This document shows positions 37,586 through 45,676 of a DNA stretch of 64,000 nucleotides, piece after piece (within the stretch, counting starts at the first letter, position 1; each line of letters opens with the position of its first letter). The position numbers and the translations under genes were made by a program. The stretch is taken from the NCBI GenBank assembly GCA_009702045.1, contig WLIV01000015.1:1-64000 (forward strand), written 5' to 3'. The notes below the pieces were generated by a model. The model was not told the DNA's origin and searched no databases. It worked only from the letters and a program-made list of their open reading frames with translations. This DNA is from Actinomycetota bacterium (GTDB lineage: Bacteria > Actinomycetota > Acidimicrobiia > Acidimicrobiales > Ilumatobacteraceae).

Positions 37586-38109
37586 GGCGTCACCAATGCC
37601 TGCTGCTTCACCTTCGCGTACTGCTCGAACTCCTGCTGGATCGGCGTCGCCAAGTGCTGCGTGGACGCAGCACCCGTTCGCTGCACGATCGCCACTTCTT
37701 CGGGATCGACGCTGACGAAGTTCGTCTGCTTCGCTGGCCCCATACCGAGCGCAGCTGCCTGCTCGGACAAGCGGCCCGGCGAGCGCAACTCCGCGCGTTC
37801 ACGGCGCAACACGTCGTACTGATCGCGACCCTTGCGAATATCGCGGTCGAGGGTGTCCAGCGTGAGTTGGCGACGAGCGATCTGCGTCTGGAACGCTGCG
37901 GCACCCAACATCAGACCGAACACCACCACGCTGACTGCGGCGATCAGGCGGGCCGTACGTTTGCGTCGCGGCACCACCGCCAACCGCGTACTCGGGGCGG
38001 AGGCCAACGGCGCAGTGCGCTTGACCATCGCGCGGGCATCGGCAGCGCCGCCGCCATGCATCCGCTCACGAACGGCCGCCGCCCGCTCATTGCGGGCTGC
38101 GAGTGCCAT
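37582..38109 (-). CDS. ftsL: Divisome protein FtsL
   Basis: A small bitopic protein of the FtsQ-L-B complex. A basic N-terminal tail leads to a membrane helix at about 53-73 (LIAAVSVVVFGLMLGAAAFQ), a coiled coil with RRQLTLDTLDRDIRKGRDQY, and a C-terminal part ending at residue 175. Identification rests on position between rsmH and ftsI plus topology, since FtsL sequences diverge. The ATG overlaps the rsmH stop by one base (TGATG). Confidence 0.85.
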   Translation of the reverse strand: MALAARNERAAAVRERMHGGGAADARAMVKRTAPLASAPSTRLAVVPRRKRTARLIAAVSVVVFGLMLGAAAFQTQIARRQLTLDTLDRDIRKGRDQYDVLRRERAELRSPGRLSEQAAALGMGPAKQTNFVSVDPEEVAIVQRTGAASTQHLATPIQQEFEQYAKVKQQALVTP

Positions 38110-39068
38110 CAGCGTCGTCCGCGTGTGGGCGAGTCGACGATGCGCTCGACGACGCGCAGTCGGGCGCTGCTGGCCCGACGGTTGGTGAGTTGCTCATCCT
38201 TCGACGGGGTACGCGGGATGCCACGGACGAGACGCACGGTCTGGATCGCGTCGCACACGCAGGGCAGTTCGGGCGGGCACGGGCAGTCGCCCGTTTCCGC
38301 CGAACGCATACGCTCCTTGACGATCCGGTCCTCGCCGGAGTGGTAGGACAGCACCGCCATACGACCGCCGGGCGCGATGCTGCGGATAGCCGAGTCGAGC
38401 GCCACCGGCAGCGACTCGAGCTCGCCGTTGACTTCAATGCGGATCGCCTGGAACGTGCGCTTGGCCGGGTGGCCGCCAGTGCGACGGGCCGCTGCCGGGA
38501 TCGCCGAGGTGACCACCTCGGCCAGCTCGGCAGTGGAATCGATGGGCCGCGCGGCAACGATCGCGTTGGCGATGCGCTTGGCGAAACGCTCGTCGCCGTA
38601 TTGCTGCAGCACGCGGGTGAGCTGTGCCGCGTCGTAGCCGTTCACTACATCCTTGGCCGACCACAGCTGACTCTGGTCCATGCGCATGTCCAGCACCGAG
38701 TCGTTGCGGTAGCTGAAGCCACGGTCCGCACGGTCGAGCTGCGGCGAGCTCACGCCGAGGTCGAAGAGGGCACCGGACAGGGATTCGATGGAGAGTGCTT
38801 CCATGGCTTCGTCGAGGCGATCGAACCGACAGTGGTACACCTTCACCCGATCGCCGAACCGGGCGAGACGCTCCTGCGCTGCGGCAAGTGCGGCTTCGTC
38901 ACGGTCGATCCCGAGAATCCCGATGTGGGGCCAACGCTCCAGCAGTGCTGCAGCATGACCACCACCTCCGAGGGTGGCGTCGAGCACGAATCCGGCAGGC
39001 ACTGCGGCGAACAGTTCGACGATTTCGTCGACCATGACGGGCAGATGATGGAAGGGTTCGGTGCTCAT
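38109..39068 (-). CDS. rsmH: 16S rRNA m4C1402 methyltransferase RsmH (MraW)
   Basis: SAM-dependent N4-methylation of C1402 in 16S rRNA. It has the SAM motif DATLGGGGHAAALL, FDLGVSSPQLDRADRGFSY, and the C-terminal AVLSYHSGEDRIVKE and RVVERIV. It has 319 residues. The ATG at 39068 is family-conserved and has GGGTAGGG upstream; the frame stays open further upstream without homology. A 148-base gap after mraZ contains no other gene. Confidence 0.96.
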   Translation of the reverse strand: MSTEPFHHLPVMVDEIVELFAAVPAGFVLDATLGGGGHAAALLERWPHIGILGIDRDEAALAAAQERLARFGDRVKVYHCRFDRLDEAMEALSIESLSGALFDLGVSSPQLDRADRGFSYRNDSVLDMRMDQSQLWSAKDVVNGYDAAQLTRVLQQYGDERFAKRIANAIVAARPIDSTAELAEVVTSAIPAAARRTGGHPAKRTFQAIRIEVNGELESLPVALDSAIRSIAPGGRMAVLSYHSGEDRIVKERMRSAETGDCPCPPELPCVCDAIQTVRLVRGIPRTPSKDEQLTNRRASSARLRVVERIVDSPTRGRR

Positions 39069-39216
39069 CGCAGCCCTACCCTGATCAGGTGGTGCGGAGC
39101 GGTAGCTCGGTGGTGTGCCGGTGTGCTGCACGGTCGTGCGGCGGCCTCTTCCTCCTCTTCTGCGTGACTGTGTTCCGTGTGGACGTGACGGTGGGTTGGC
39201 GGATGGGACGGGTGGC

Positions 39217-39636
39217 TCACTCGTCGTCACCGGCGAGGTGCCCAGTGCCCTCGTCGTTGACGCGGGCAAAGCGATCGGTGGACCAGATCTCGAGGCGGTC
39301 GAAGTTGCCGGCGACCATCACAGTGCTGGCGGTGGCGAGTTCGGCGTACGCACGCAACTGCTCGTCGACGTTGACCCGACCCTGCTTGTCGAGGCTCACC
39401 AACGTGGCCGACATGGCCAACGCACGGGCCTGGTTGCGAGTGACTTCGCCGGAGCGCACTTGGGCCGCGATGGTCGCAGCCTCGTGCTCGAAGACTGCAG
39501 CAGGAACGACGGTGACGCACTTGTCGAGCCCCTTGGCCAGGTAGCAGTGCTCACCGAGGCGGTCACGGAACGGCGCCGGCAAGGCCAGTCGGCCCTTGTC
39601 GTCGAGATTGCGCTCGTACGCACCGACGAACAACAC
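39217..39636 (-). CDS. mraZ: Transcriptional regulator MraZ
   Basis: AbrB-like double-barrel DNA-binding protein that represses the division/cell-wall operon by binding TGGGG repeats in its own promoter. Two repeats of the DKGR motif are visible: LDDKGRLALPAPFRDRL near the N-terminus and LDKQGRVNVDEQLRAYA in the second half. It has 139 residues. GTG start at 39636. It heads the whole cluster; the operator lies about 70-105 bases upstream. Confidence 0.95.
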   Translation of the reverse strand: MLFVGAYERNLDDKGRLALPAPFRDRLGEHCYLAKGLDKCVTVVPAAVFEHEAATIAAQVRSGEVTRNQARALAMSATLVSLDKQGRVNVDEQLRAYAELATASTVMVAGNFDRLEIWSTDRFARVNDEGTGHLAGDDE

Positions 39637-39704
39637 GTCGCGTTCACCACCTTCCCTGCTCGAGCGGTGCCTGCCTCGGCTGGATACGGGCCTGCACCCT
39701 GAAT

Positions 39705-39748
39705 CCCCACTTCACCCCATTCTGCCCCCCACATCCCCCCAATGTCAA
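39705..39748 (-). promoter_or_regulatory. mraZ operon promoter with MraZ-box operator
   Basis: On the minus strand TTGACA (39748..39743) and CAGAAT (39724..39719) are 18 bases apart, a near-consensus housekeeping-sigma promoter. Four TGGGG boxes lie at 39741..39737, 39731..39727, 39719..39715 and 39709..39705. Boxes within each pair start 10 bases apart and the pairs are 12 apart, so two boxes fill the spacer and two lie over the start point. This matches the known MraZ operator of TGGGN repeats with 5-base spacers. The leader to mraZ is about 75 bases. Confidence 0.85.
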
Positions 39749-39813
39749 CCACCCCGCGCCACTTTCCCCCACCAGCGCCCCGGTTTCTGGGAAGAATCCG
39801 TCCCCAAACTCGA

Positions 39814-39858
39814 TCTGGGAAGGGTTGGTCCCGGAAACCGGAACCAACCCTTCCCAGA
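39814..39858. terminator. Long hairpin between lipoate-ligase-like gene and mraZ
   Basis: Two 21-base arms pair at 20 of 21 positions around an AAA loop (39835-39837). It lies about 20 bases past the stop of the minus-strand gene ending at 39878 and about 65 bases before the mraZ promoter. It probably insulates the division operon from read-through. There is no T tract, and it is symmetrical enough to act in both directions. Confidence 0.6.
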
Positions 39859-39877
39859 CCGGGCGGGAACCTCGACG

Positions 39878-40528
39878 TCAGGCGAGTTGGTCGACCAGCG
39901 CCGCGCGCAGCACCGTCTCAGCGGCGGTCACCACTGCCGCCACCGGCGCCAGGACGGCGGACAGCGGCTTCGGTGCAGCGACCAGCGAGGCCACCATCTC
40001 TGGCCGCCATTGCAGATGACACATCGATTGGAAGCGCACCCAGTCGCGTGTTCGCCGCTGGCTGATGCCGACCAGCTTGGCGTCGGCGCTCATCAACTCG
40101 CCGGTGCCGATACCGGCCCAGCACACTGCCGTCGACCACTCCGAGCGCACCAGCGGACCGCGGTGCACCATCGAGTCGGCACCCTCTCCCAACATGGCCA
40201 GCGCGCGTTGCCAAAGTTCGCCGACCCACACCATCGACGCGCCGACATCGGCCGACCACAGCGAATCGCCGGTCGGGATCACGAGGTCGAGCCACACGAA
40301 CTCGCCGGGCAGCAACAGCACCGCTCCCCCGCCGCTGCGCCGACGCACGACCACGACACCCAGCTCGGTTGCCGCGACGAGGTCGATCGAATCGTCGGGC
40401 TGTGTTGAACCGAGCACCAACGTCGGCCGCTCTACGGTGTGGAACGTGGCAGAACGATCAGCTGCGGGGTCATCTGCGTGAAACGCCCCGGCATCGCCGT
40501 GCGACTGCTCGACGCGCCATGGCTGCAT
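39878..40528 (-). CDS. Lipoate-protein ligase-like (BPL/LplA family) protein
   Basis: A cofactor transferase-fold protein of 216 residues. RRRSGGGAVLLLPGEFVW is the lipoate/octanoate-binding loop of the family, and the lysine in DAKLVGISQRR matches the catalytic Lys of LplA-type enzymes, so lipoyl or octanoyl transfer is plausible. The C-terminal accessory domain of E. coli LplA is absent. Substrate specificity is uncertain. The ATG is preceded by TACGCT at 7 bases (leaderless). Confidence 0.75.
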   Translation of the reverse strand: MQPWRVEQSHGDAGAFHADDPAADRSATFHTVERPTLVLGSTQPDDSIDLVAATELGVVVVRRRSGGGAVLLLPGEFVWLDLVIPTGDSLWSADVGASMVWVGELWQRALAMLGEGADSMVHRGPLVRSEWSTAVCWAGIGTGELMSADAKLVGISQRRTRDWVRFQSMCHLQWRPEMVASLVAAPKPLSAVLAPVAAVVTAAETVLRAALVDQLA

Positions 40529-40535
40529 GACCCCA

Positions 40536-40541
40536 AGCGTA
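40536..40541 (-). promoter_or_regulatory. -10 element TACGCT of lipoate-ligase-like gene (leaderless)
   Basis: TACGCT on the minus strand ends 7 bases before the ATG at 40528; no Shine-Dalgarno sequence is present. Confidence 0.5.
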
Positions 40542-40546
40542 GGCGG

Positions 40547-41044
40547 CTAGCTGGCGCGAGCCAGGAACGGCTTCCACTGGTCGGGCACCGGGTTCATCGC
40601 AACCGTGATCCAGGCCTGCTCTCGCGGCGCTCGCGGCGGACGGGCAAGGTTCATCCCCGCCTCGGCGGGTGTCCGGTCGCGTTTGCGCAGATTGCACGGA
40701 CGGCATGCCGCCGCCAGGTTCTCCCATGTGTGCTGACCGCCCCGCGACCTGGGCACCACATGATCGAGCGAGTCGGCGAAACCGCCGCAGTACTGGCAGC
40801 AATAGTCGTCGCGGGCGAACAGTGCTCGACGCGACATGGCGGTGCGGCGCGAGTACGGCACCTTGACGACGTAGCGAAGGCGGATGACCGACGGGCTGGG
40901 CAGGCTGAGTCGGGCCGAGTGCAGCACATGGCCGTCATCGGCGATCAGATCGGCCTTGTCGGCAATGACCAGGCATGCGGCCCGACGTGCAGGCACCACG
41001 GAGAGCGGCTCGTAGGTGGCGTTCAACACCAAGGCGCTCCGCAT
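40547..41044 (-). CDS. HNH endonuclease-family protein
   Basis: A 165-residue protein with a zinc-stabilised HNH domain: CQYCG, SLDHVVPRSRGGQHTWENL and CRPCNLRK supply the H-N-H residues and the four zinc cysteines. The N-terminal half (VLNATYEPLSVVPARRAA) is typical of a chromosomal HNH family widespread in actinobacteria, cyanobacteria and others. Its role is unknown; it is not tied to a visible mobile element or restriction system. A TAGGGG lies 7 bases before the ATG. Confidence 0.88.
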   Translation of the reverse strand: MRSALVLNATYEPLSVVPARRAACLVIADKADLIADDGHVLHSARLSLPSPSVIRLRYVVKVPYSRRTAMSRRALFARDDYCCQYCGGFADSLDHVVPRSRGGQHTWENLAAACRPCNLRKRDRTPAEAGMNLARPPRAPREQAWITVAMNPVPDQWKPFLARAS

Positions 41045-41125
41045 GCCGCGACCCCTACCGGCCGACGCGCGCGCTGGTGAAGTGGGTGTTCGCAGCAGTG
41101 TGCCGTCTCCGCAACCGGTCGGGCA

Positions 41126-41380
41126 TCAGGCCGCCTGGTCGTGATGCCGGCACCATGCGAGGTAGTTCAGCACATCTGCAGGCTCAACACGAGCGTTCGA
41201 GTCGCCATATTGCGTGACCAGACGGAACTTCAGGTAGCCAGCGCTCGGCAGTGGCATGAACGGCCGATGCTTCCACCAGTCCGATGGTGTGGTTCGCCGC
41301 CACTGGCGCAACGCCGTGAGCCACAGCTGCGGCCGCCGTAGCACTGCACCCACGATGCGGAACGAGGTACCGACGTTCAC
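41126..41380 (-). CDS. Small conserved protein of unknown function
   Basis: An 84-residue basic protein rich in Arg and Trp (RRPQLWLTALRQWRR, DWWKHRPFMPLPSAGYLKF). There is no membrane helix. The GTG start overlaps the stop of the acyl-CoA dehydrogenase gene (GTGA), so it is translated with it. The C-terminal half (RVEPADVLNYLAWCRHH) looks helical. No domain was recognised. Confidence 0.65.
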   Translation of the reverse strand: MNVGTSFRIVGAVLRRPQLWLTALRQWRRTTPSDWWKHRPFMPLPSAGYLKFRLVTQYGDSNARVEPADVLNYLAWCRHHDQAA

Positions 41381-42591
41381 TTCGGCTCTTTGGGCAATCC
41401 GAGGACCATCTCACCGATGATATTGCGCTGAATCTGGCTGGAACCGGCATAGATGGTGCCGGCGCGCGCATTCAAGAACGTTCCCACCCAACTCCAGGTG
41501 CTGTTCGGTGCCCCGGCGTCGTCGCACTGGAACGCTGTGGAGGGTTTGCGACCGGTGGGGGCCATCGCCTCGGCACCGAGGATGTCGACGCCCAGTTCAG
41601 TGATCTCCTTGTGGTATTCGCTCCAGTAGAGCTTGGAGATGGCGCCGTCGGGGCCGGGGTGATGCCCCTGTAAGAACTGGGTGAGCACCCGCATGCCGTT
41701 CCAGCGCATGATCTGTACCTTGCCGTAACACGCTGCGAGACGCTGACGGATGCGCGGGTCGTCAGCGACGCCGCGCTCCTTGGCGAGCAACAGCAGGCGG
41801 TCGATCTCTGCTTGATACCGGATCGGGCCAGTGGCGGCAGCTTCGCCGCGCTCGTAGCCCAGCAGCGTCATCGCCACCGCCCAGCCGTTGTTCACCCCGC
41901 CGACCACGTCGCCTTTGGGAGTGGTGGCATCGGTGTAGAACACCTCGTTGAACTCGCTCTCACCGGAGATCATCCGAATCGGGCGCACCTCGACACCGGG
42001 CTGACGCATGTCAACGAGCAGAAACGAGATGCCCTTGTGGCGCGGTGCATCTGGGTCGGTGCGGGCCAGCGTGAAGATGTGGTCGGCGAGATGCCCTGCC
42101 GACGTCCAGATCTTCTGCCCGTTGAGAATCCACTGGTCGCCGTCGAGTTGCGCCTTCAGACCCAGATTGGAGAGGTCGCTACCGGCATTGGGCTCGCTGT
42201 AGCCCTGGCACCAGGTGTCCTCGCCGGACAGCAGACGCGGCAGATAGTGCCGCTTTTGTTCCTCGGTACCCCATTGCAGGATCGTGTTGCCAAGCATCTG
42301 GATGCCGAACACATCGTTCGGTCCACCCGTGGGCACACCGCCCTTGGCGAACTCCTCGCCGATGATCACCTGTTCGAGAGCCGACAGACCGGCACCGCCG
42401 TACTCGACTGGCCAACCCGGAGCCAGGTAGCCGGCGATGTGCAGTACCTTGCGCCATTCCGTGACGAAGTCGGCGAGTTCCTGCCCTTCCAACTGACCGA
42501 TGCCGCCCCAACTGGCGGGCAACTTCTCAGCGAGGAACGCCTGCACGGTGGCACGGTAGGCCTGAGCTTCAGCGGTGTACGTCGGACGCAT
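41377..42591 (-). CDS. Acyl-CoA dehydrogenase
   Basis: FAD-dependent alpha,beta-dehydrogenation of an acyl-CoA. Family blocks include WCQGYSEPNAGSDLSNL (FAD/substrate), GQKIWTSAGHLADH, VNNGWAVAMTLLGYERG, and the C-terminal ARAGTIYAGSSQIQRNIIGE. It has 404 residues. The layout resembles FadE-type enzymes of actinobacterial sterol and branched-lipid catabolism; the substrate is unknown. TAACCT lies 6 bases before the ATG. It is co-translated with the small gene downstream. Confidence 0.92.
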   Translation of the reverse strand: MRPTYTAEAQAYRATVQAFLAEKLPASWGGIGQLEGQELADFVTEWRKVLHIAGYLAPGWPVEYGGAGLSALEQVIIGEEFAKGGVPTGGPNDVFGIQMLGNTILQWGTEEQKRHYLPRLLSGEDTWCQGYSEPNAGSDLSNLGLKAQLDGDQWILNGQKIWTSAGHLADHIFTLARTDPDAPRHKGISFLLVDMRQPGVEVRPIRMISGESEFNEVFYTDATTPKGDVVGGVNNGWAVAMTLLGYERGEAAATGPIRYQAEIDRLLLLAKERGVADDPRIRQRLAACYGKVQIMRWNGMRVLTQFLQGHHPGPDGAISKLYWSEYHKEITELGVDILGAEAMAPTGRKPSTAFQCDDAGAPNSTWSWVGTFLNARAGTIYAGSSQIQRNIIGEMVLGLPKEPK

Positions 42592-42597
42592 GCGCCG

Positions 42598-42603
42598 AGG
42601 TTA
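42598..42603 (-). promoter_or_regulatory. -10 element TAACCT of acyl-CoA dehydrogenase gene (leaderless)
   Basis: TAACCT on the minus strand ends 6 bases before the ATG at 42591; no Shine-Dalgarno sequence is present. Confidence 0.45.
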
Positions 42604-42654
42604 CCGCCCGGTAGCTGACGCCTCGGCAGCCGGGCGACGAGGTTCGTGAGCGGT

Positions 42655-43500
42655 TCAAATACCGCGAGCGAGGGCCGCAGCGCCCACCAGCGGCGCCAAC
42701 TGCCCGAGACCGGCGGGCATCACCTTGAACCCCTGCGTGAACGTCAACCGGGCGCGGTGGTCGAGTTCGGACTGCACCGCAGCAAAGAACGGTTCGCCGA
42801 AGCCGAGTGCGACCGATCCGCCGATGATGGCCGTGCGGAGGTCGCACACCGCACCCAACGACGCAAGTGCACGACCGACGAAGATGCCGGTGCGCTCGAC
42901 AATCGCCTGAGGTGCCCGCTGCGGAGGCCGACCCGTCTCTTCCTCGATCGCCCGACCGCTGCAGTACGCCTCGAGACAGCCTTTGCCACCGCATGCACAT
43001 GGCCGACCGTCGGGCTCGACCACGATGTGGCCGATGTGGCCGGCGTTGCCGAGGCGACCTTCCAGCAGGCGCCCGCCGCTGACGATGGCACCCCCGACAC
43101 CGGCACCCATTGAGACCGACACGAAATCGCTGAGTCCTACGCCCGCACCGCACCACGCCTCACCCATCGCGACTGTCTTGGCGTTGTTGTCGACCACCGT
43201 CGGCAGGCCGGTGAGCGCCTCCAGTTCGGCCGCCAGCGGGAACGCCAGCATCGACGGGATGTACAGCGGCGAGACGGTGCGCTCGGCCGGATTCATCGGG
43301 CCACCACAGCCGACGCCACACCCCACCGGGGTGGTGGGCGCTGCCGCCAGCACGCGTTTCGCGAGCCGTGCAAGCGCTGGCCACACCTCGCGCGGCGGGG
43401 TGGCGATGCGGTCGCGCACCAGCACTTCGCCGTGTTCGCTGACGATGGCTGCAGCCAACTTCGCGCCGCCGACATCGATGGCGAGATAGCAGGCGGTCAT
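42655..43500 (-). CDS. ROK-family sugar kinase
   Basis: Probable glucokinase or other hexose kinase of 281 residues. The ATP-binding LAIDVGGAKLAAAIV begins the protein; the substrate/ROK region MGAGVGGAIVSGGRLL and the zinc-binding CACGGKGCLEAYCSG follow. No N-terminal DNA-binding domain is present, so it is a kinase rather than a repressor. It is one of two ROK proteins in the window (see 61466-62413); they are diverged. Divergent from moxR, both with leaderless promoters. Confidence 0.88.
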   Translation of the reverse strand: MTACYLAIDVGGAKLAAAIVSEHGEVLVRDRIATPPREVWPALARLAKRVLAAAPTTPVGCGVGCGGPMNPAERTVSPLYIPSMLAFPLAAELEALTGLPTVVDNNAKTVAMGEAWCGAGVGLSDFVSVSMGAGVGGAIVSGGRLLEGRLGNAGHIGHIVVEPDGRPCACGGKGCLEAYCSGRAIEEETGRPPQRAPQAIVERTGIFVGRALASLGAVCDLRTAIIGGSVALGFGEPFFAAVQSELDHRARLTFTQGFKVMPAGLGQLAPLVGAAALARGI

Positions 43501-43507
43501 GCACCCG

Positions 43508-43513
43508 ACGGTA
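43508..43513 (-). promoter_or_regulatory. -10 element TACCGT of ROK kinase gene (leaderless)
   Basis: TACCGT on the minus strand ends 7 bases before the ATG at 43500. It pairs with the opposite-facing TACCCT of moxR in the same 68-base gap. Confidence 0.5.
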
Positions 43514-43555
43514 GCGGGCAAATGACACGCGCACTGTGATGGACGCCTGCCGGTC

Positions 43556-43561
43556 TACCCT
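43556..43561 (+). promoter_or_regulatory. -10 element TACCCT of moxR (leaderless)
   Basis: TACCCT ends 7 bases before GTG at 43569, which decides that start over the ATGs at 43536 and 43572. Confidence 0.5.
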
Positions 43562-43568
43562 TCACCCC

Positions 43569-44537
43569 GTGATGGCTGACCCCCCTGCCCCGCCCGCTCC
43601 GACGTTCGCGCAACTCTTCGACGCAATCACGGGCAACATCGCCTCGGTGGTGCACGGAAAGCGCGACGCGATCGACCTCGCAGTCATCTGCCTCCTGGCC
43701 GAAGGGCACCTCCTGATCGAGGACGTACCGGGTGTTGGCAAAACCAGTCTGGCCAAGGCATTGGCCGCCTCGATCGACTGCACGTGGAAGCGCGTGCAGT
43801 TCACCCCCGATCTGCTGCCCTCCGACCTCGTAGGCGTCAGTGTGTTCCAGCGAGCGACCGAGACGTTCGTGTTCCAGCAGGGGCCGTTGTTCGCCAACAT
43901 CGTGTTGGCCGACGAGATCAACCGTGCATCGCCGAAGACCCAGTCGGCGCTGCTGGAGGCGATGGAGGAGCGTCAGGTCAGTGCTGACGGAGTCAGCCAC
44001 CGTCTCCCCAGCCCGTTCATGGTGGCCGCTACCCAGAACCCGATCGAGCAGGAAGGCACCTACCGGCTGCCCGAAAGCCAACTGGACCGCTTTCTCATGC
44101 GGTTGTCGCTGGGGTACCCGGGCCGCCAGGCCGAGATCGCGATCCTCGACAGCAACGGTGCGGCCGATTCCCTGCACGCACTGCGTCCGGTGGTCACCAC
44201 CGCCGAGATCCTGCGGATGTGCGAGGCCGTTCGCCTCGTGCACATCGCGTCGGTGTTGAAGAGCTACATGGTCGACCTGGCCGAGTCCAGCCGCGCGCAC
44301 CCCGGCTTACTCCTGGGGCTCTCACCTCGCGCCACGCTGCAGTTGGCCCGCGCTACCCGATCTCACGCCGCTGCCAACGGGCGCGACTACGCGATTCCCG
44401 ACGACGTGAAAGCGGTCGCAATCCCGGTGCTCGCGCACCGCGTCATGCTGCGGCCCGACGCCGCTGCGCGCGGGCTCACCGCCGAGATCGCGGTCCACGA
44501 GCTGCTCGCGGCGGTGCCCGTCGCGGCAGGTCGCTGA
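43569..44537 (+). CDS. MoxR-family AAA+ ATPase
   Basis: A chaperone-like AAA+ ATPase of the MoxR branch, thought to remodel protein complexes at the envelope. Walker A is GVGKTS (55-60), Walker B is VLADEINRA, sensor 1 is in ATQNPIEQEGTYRLPE, and the arginine-finger region is QLDRFLMRL. It has 322 residues. It forms an operon with a DUF58 and a transglutaminase gene, a conserved trio. The GTG was chosen from the -10 spacing. Confidence 0.93.
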   Translation: MMADPPAPPAPTFAQLFDAITGNIASVVHGKRDAIDLAVICLLAEGHLLIEDVPGVGKTSLAKALAASIDCTWKRVQFTPDLLPSDLVGVSVFQRATETFVFQQGPLFANIVLADEINRASPKTQSALLEAMEERQVSADGVSHRLPSPFMVAATQNPIEQEGTYRLPESQLDRFLMRLSLGYPGRQAEIAILDSNGAADSLHALRPVVTTAEILRMCEAVRLVHIASVLKSYMVDLAESSRAHPGLLLGLSPRATLQLARATRSHAAANGRDYAIPDDVKAVAIPVLAHRVMLRPDAAARGLTAEIAVHELLAAVPVAAGR

Positions 44538-45676
44538 TGCCCACACGACAGGGCTGGGTGATGCTCGCAGCAGCGGCTGTCGCGGTCATCACCGGGCGCG
44601 TCTTCGGGTTGATCGAGCTCTTCGTCATCGGTGTTGCGCTGGCGGGCGCGTTGCTGTCCGCAATCGTCATTGTCAACCGGCCGTTCCCCCGTCTGGAAGT
44701 GCGGCGCGTCCTGCGCCCGCCAATGGTGTCTGTCGGCGAGCCGGCCCGCGTCGACCTGCAGGTCACCAACCGCGCCGGGTTCCACTCGCCCCGGTTGAAA
44801 CTGTGGGAGCCGGTCGGCCATCGCGGCGGAGCGCCCATGCAACTGGCGCCGCTCGCCTCCGGCGAGTCGTGCACCGCCGCATATCGGGTGCCCACCACGC
44901 ACCGCGGCGTATTGCAAACAGGTCCGCTGCGGGCCGAACGTACCGATCCGCTGGGACTGGTGATGCGATCGCGCTGGATGGCCGGCGCCGACGAAGTGAC
45001 GGTGGTGCCCGAGCGGGTGCCGCTCAGGTTCCCGGCGGTGGGCAGCGGCGGCCGTCTGGGCGAGCACCTGCGGATGAAGGCCTACGGGCAGACCGGCCAT
45101 GAGTTCCACTCGCAGCGCGAGTACGCGCCGGGCGACGACCTGCGGCGCATCAACTGGAAGACCACCGCCCGGGTTGGCACGCTGATCGTGCGCGAGACCG
45201 CCCAGGAGGGTATTCGTCACTGCACCGTCGTGCTCGATGCCGCCGTCGACGCCTACGACGATGCCGACGCGTTCGAGCGGGCCGTCAGTGCCGCCGCCAG
45301 CGCCGTCGCATCGGCAGCGGCGGCGGGCGTCACCACCCGCCTGGTCGCCCCGGGTATCGACCTACGCGGCCCTGAGGTGGCGCCGCAGTCGCTGCGCTGG
45401 CTGGCAACAGTGCAGGCTGGCGGCGACACCGTCGACCACACTGCTGGCGGGCACGGACACGCAGACGGTATCGGCCTCGTCGTCGTCATCACCGGACGCT
45501 CCGGCAGCCGTGCCGCCGTCGCTGCCGCCAGCCGGGTCGGCCCTGATGAAGCGCTGATCATGGTCACCACGTCGCGCTCGCCAGAGAGCGGCAAGGGCTT
45601 CCAGGTGGATTGCACATCGCTGCTCGCGTTCGCCGACGGGTGGAACGAACTGGTGCTCGGTAGGTCGGCAACGTGA
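44537..45676 (+). CDS. DUF58 membrane-associated protein
   Basis: Partner of MoxR ATPases. Two hydrophobic segments near the N-terminus (about 8-45) anchor a domain with the DUF58 signature YAPGDDLRRINWKTTAR and a downstream vWA-like fold. It has 379 residues. The ATG overlaps the moxR stop by one base (TGATG), and the end overlaps the next gene (GTGA), so translation of the trio is coupled. The molecular role is not established for the family. Confidence 0.9.
   Translation: MPTRQGWVMLAAAAVAVITGRVFGLIELFVIGVALAGALLSAIVIVNRPFPRLEVRRVLRPPMVSVGEPARVDLQVTNRAGFHSPRLKLWEPVGHRGGAPMQLAPLASGESCTAAYRVPTTHRGVLQTGPLRAERTDPLGLVMRSRWMAGADEVTVVPERVPLRFPAVGSGGRLGEHLRMKAYGQTGHEFHSQREYAPGDDLRRINWKTTARVGTLIVRETAQEGIRHCTVVLDAAVDAYDDADAFERAVSAAASAVASAAAAGVTTRLVAPGIDLRGPEVAPQSLRWLATVQAGGDTVDHTAGGHGHADGIGLVVVITGRSGSRAAVAAASRVGPDEALIMVTTSRSPESGKGFQVDCTSLLAFADGWNELVLGRSAT

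Noticed and set aside
40547-41044. A defence system around the HNH endonuclease
   Set aside because: Its neighbours are a lipoate-ligase-like gene, a small unknown gene and an acyl-CoA dehydrogenase; there is no methylase, helicase or other defence partner.
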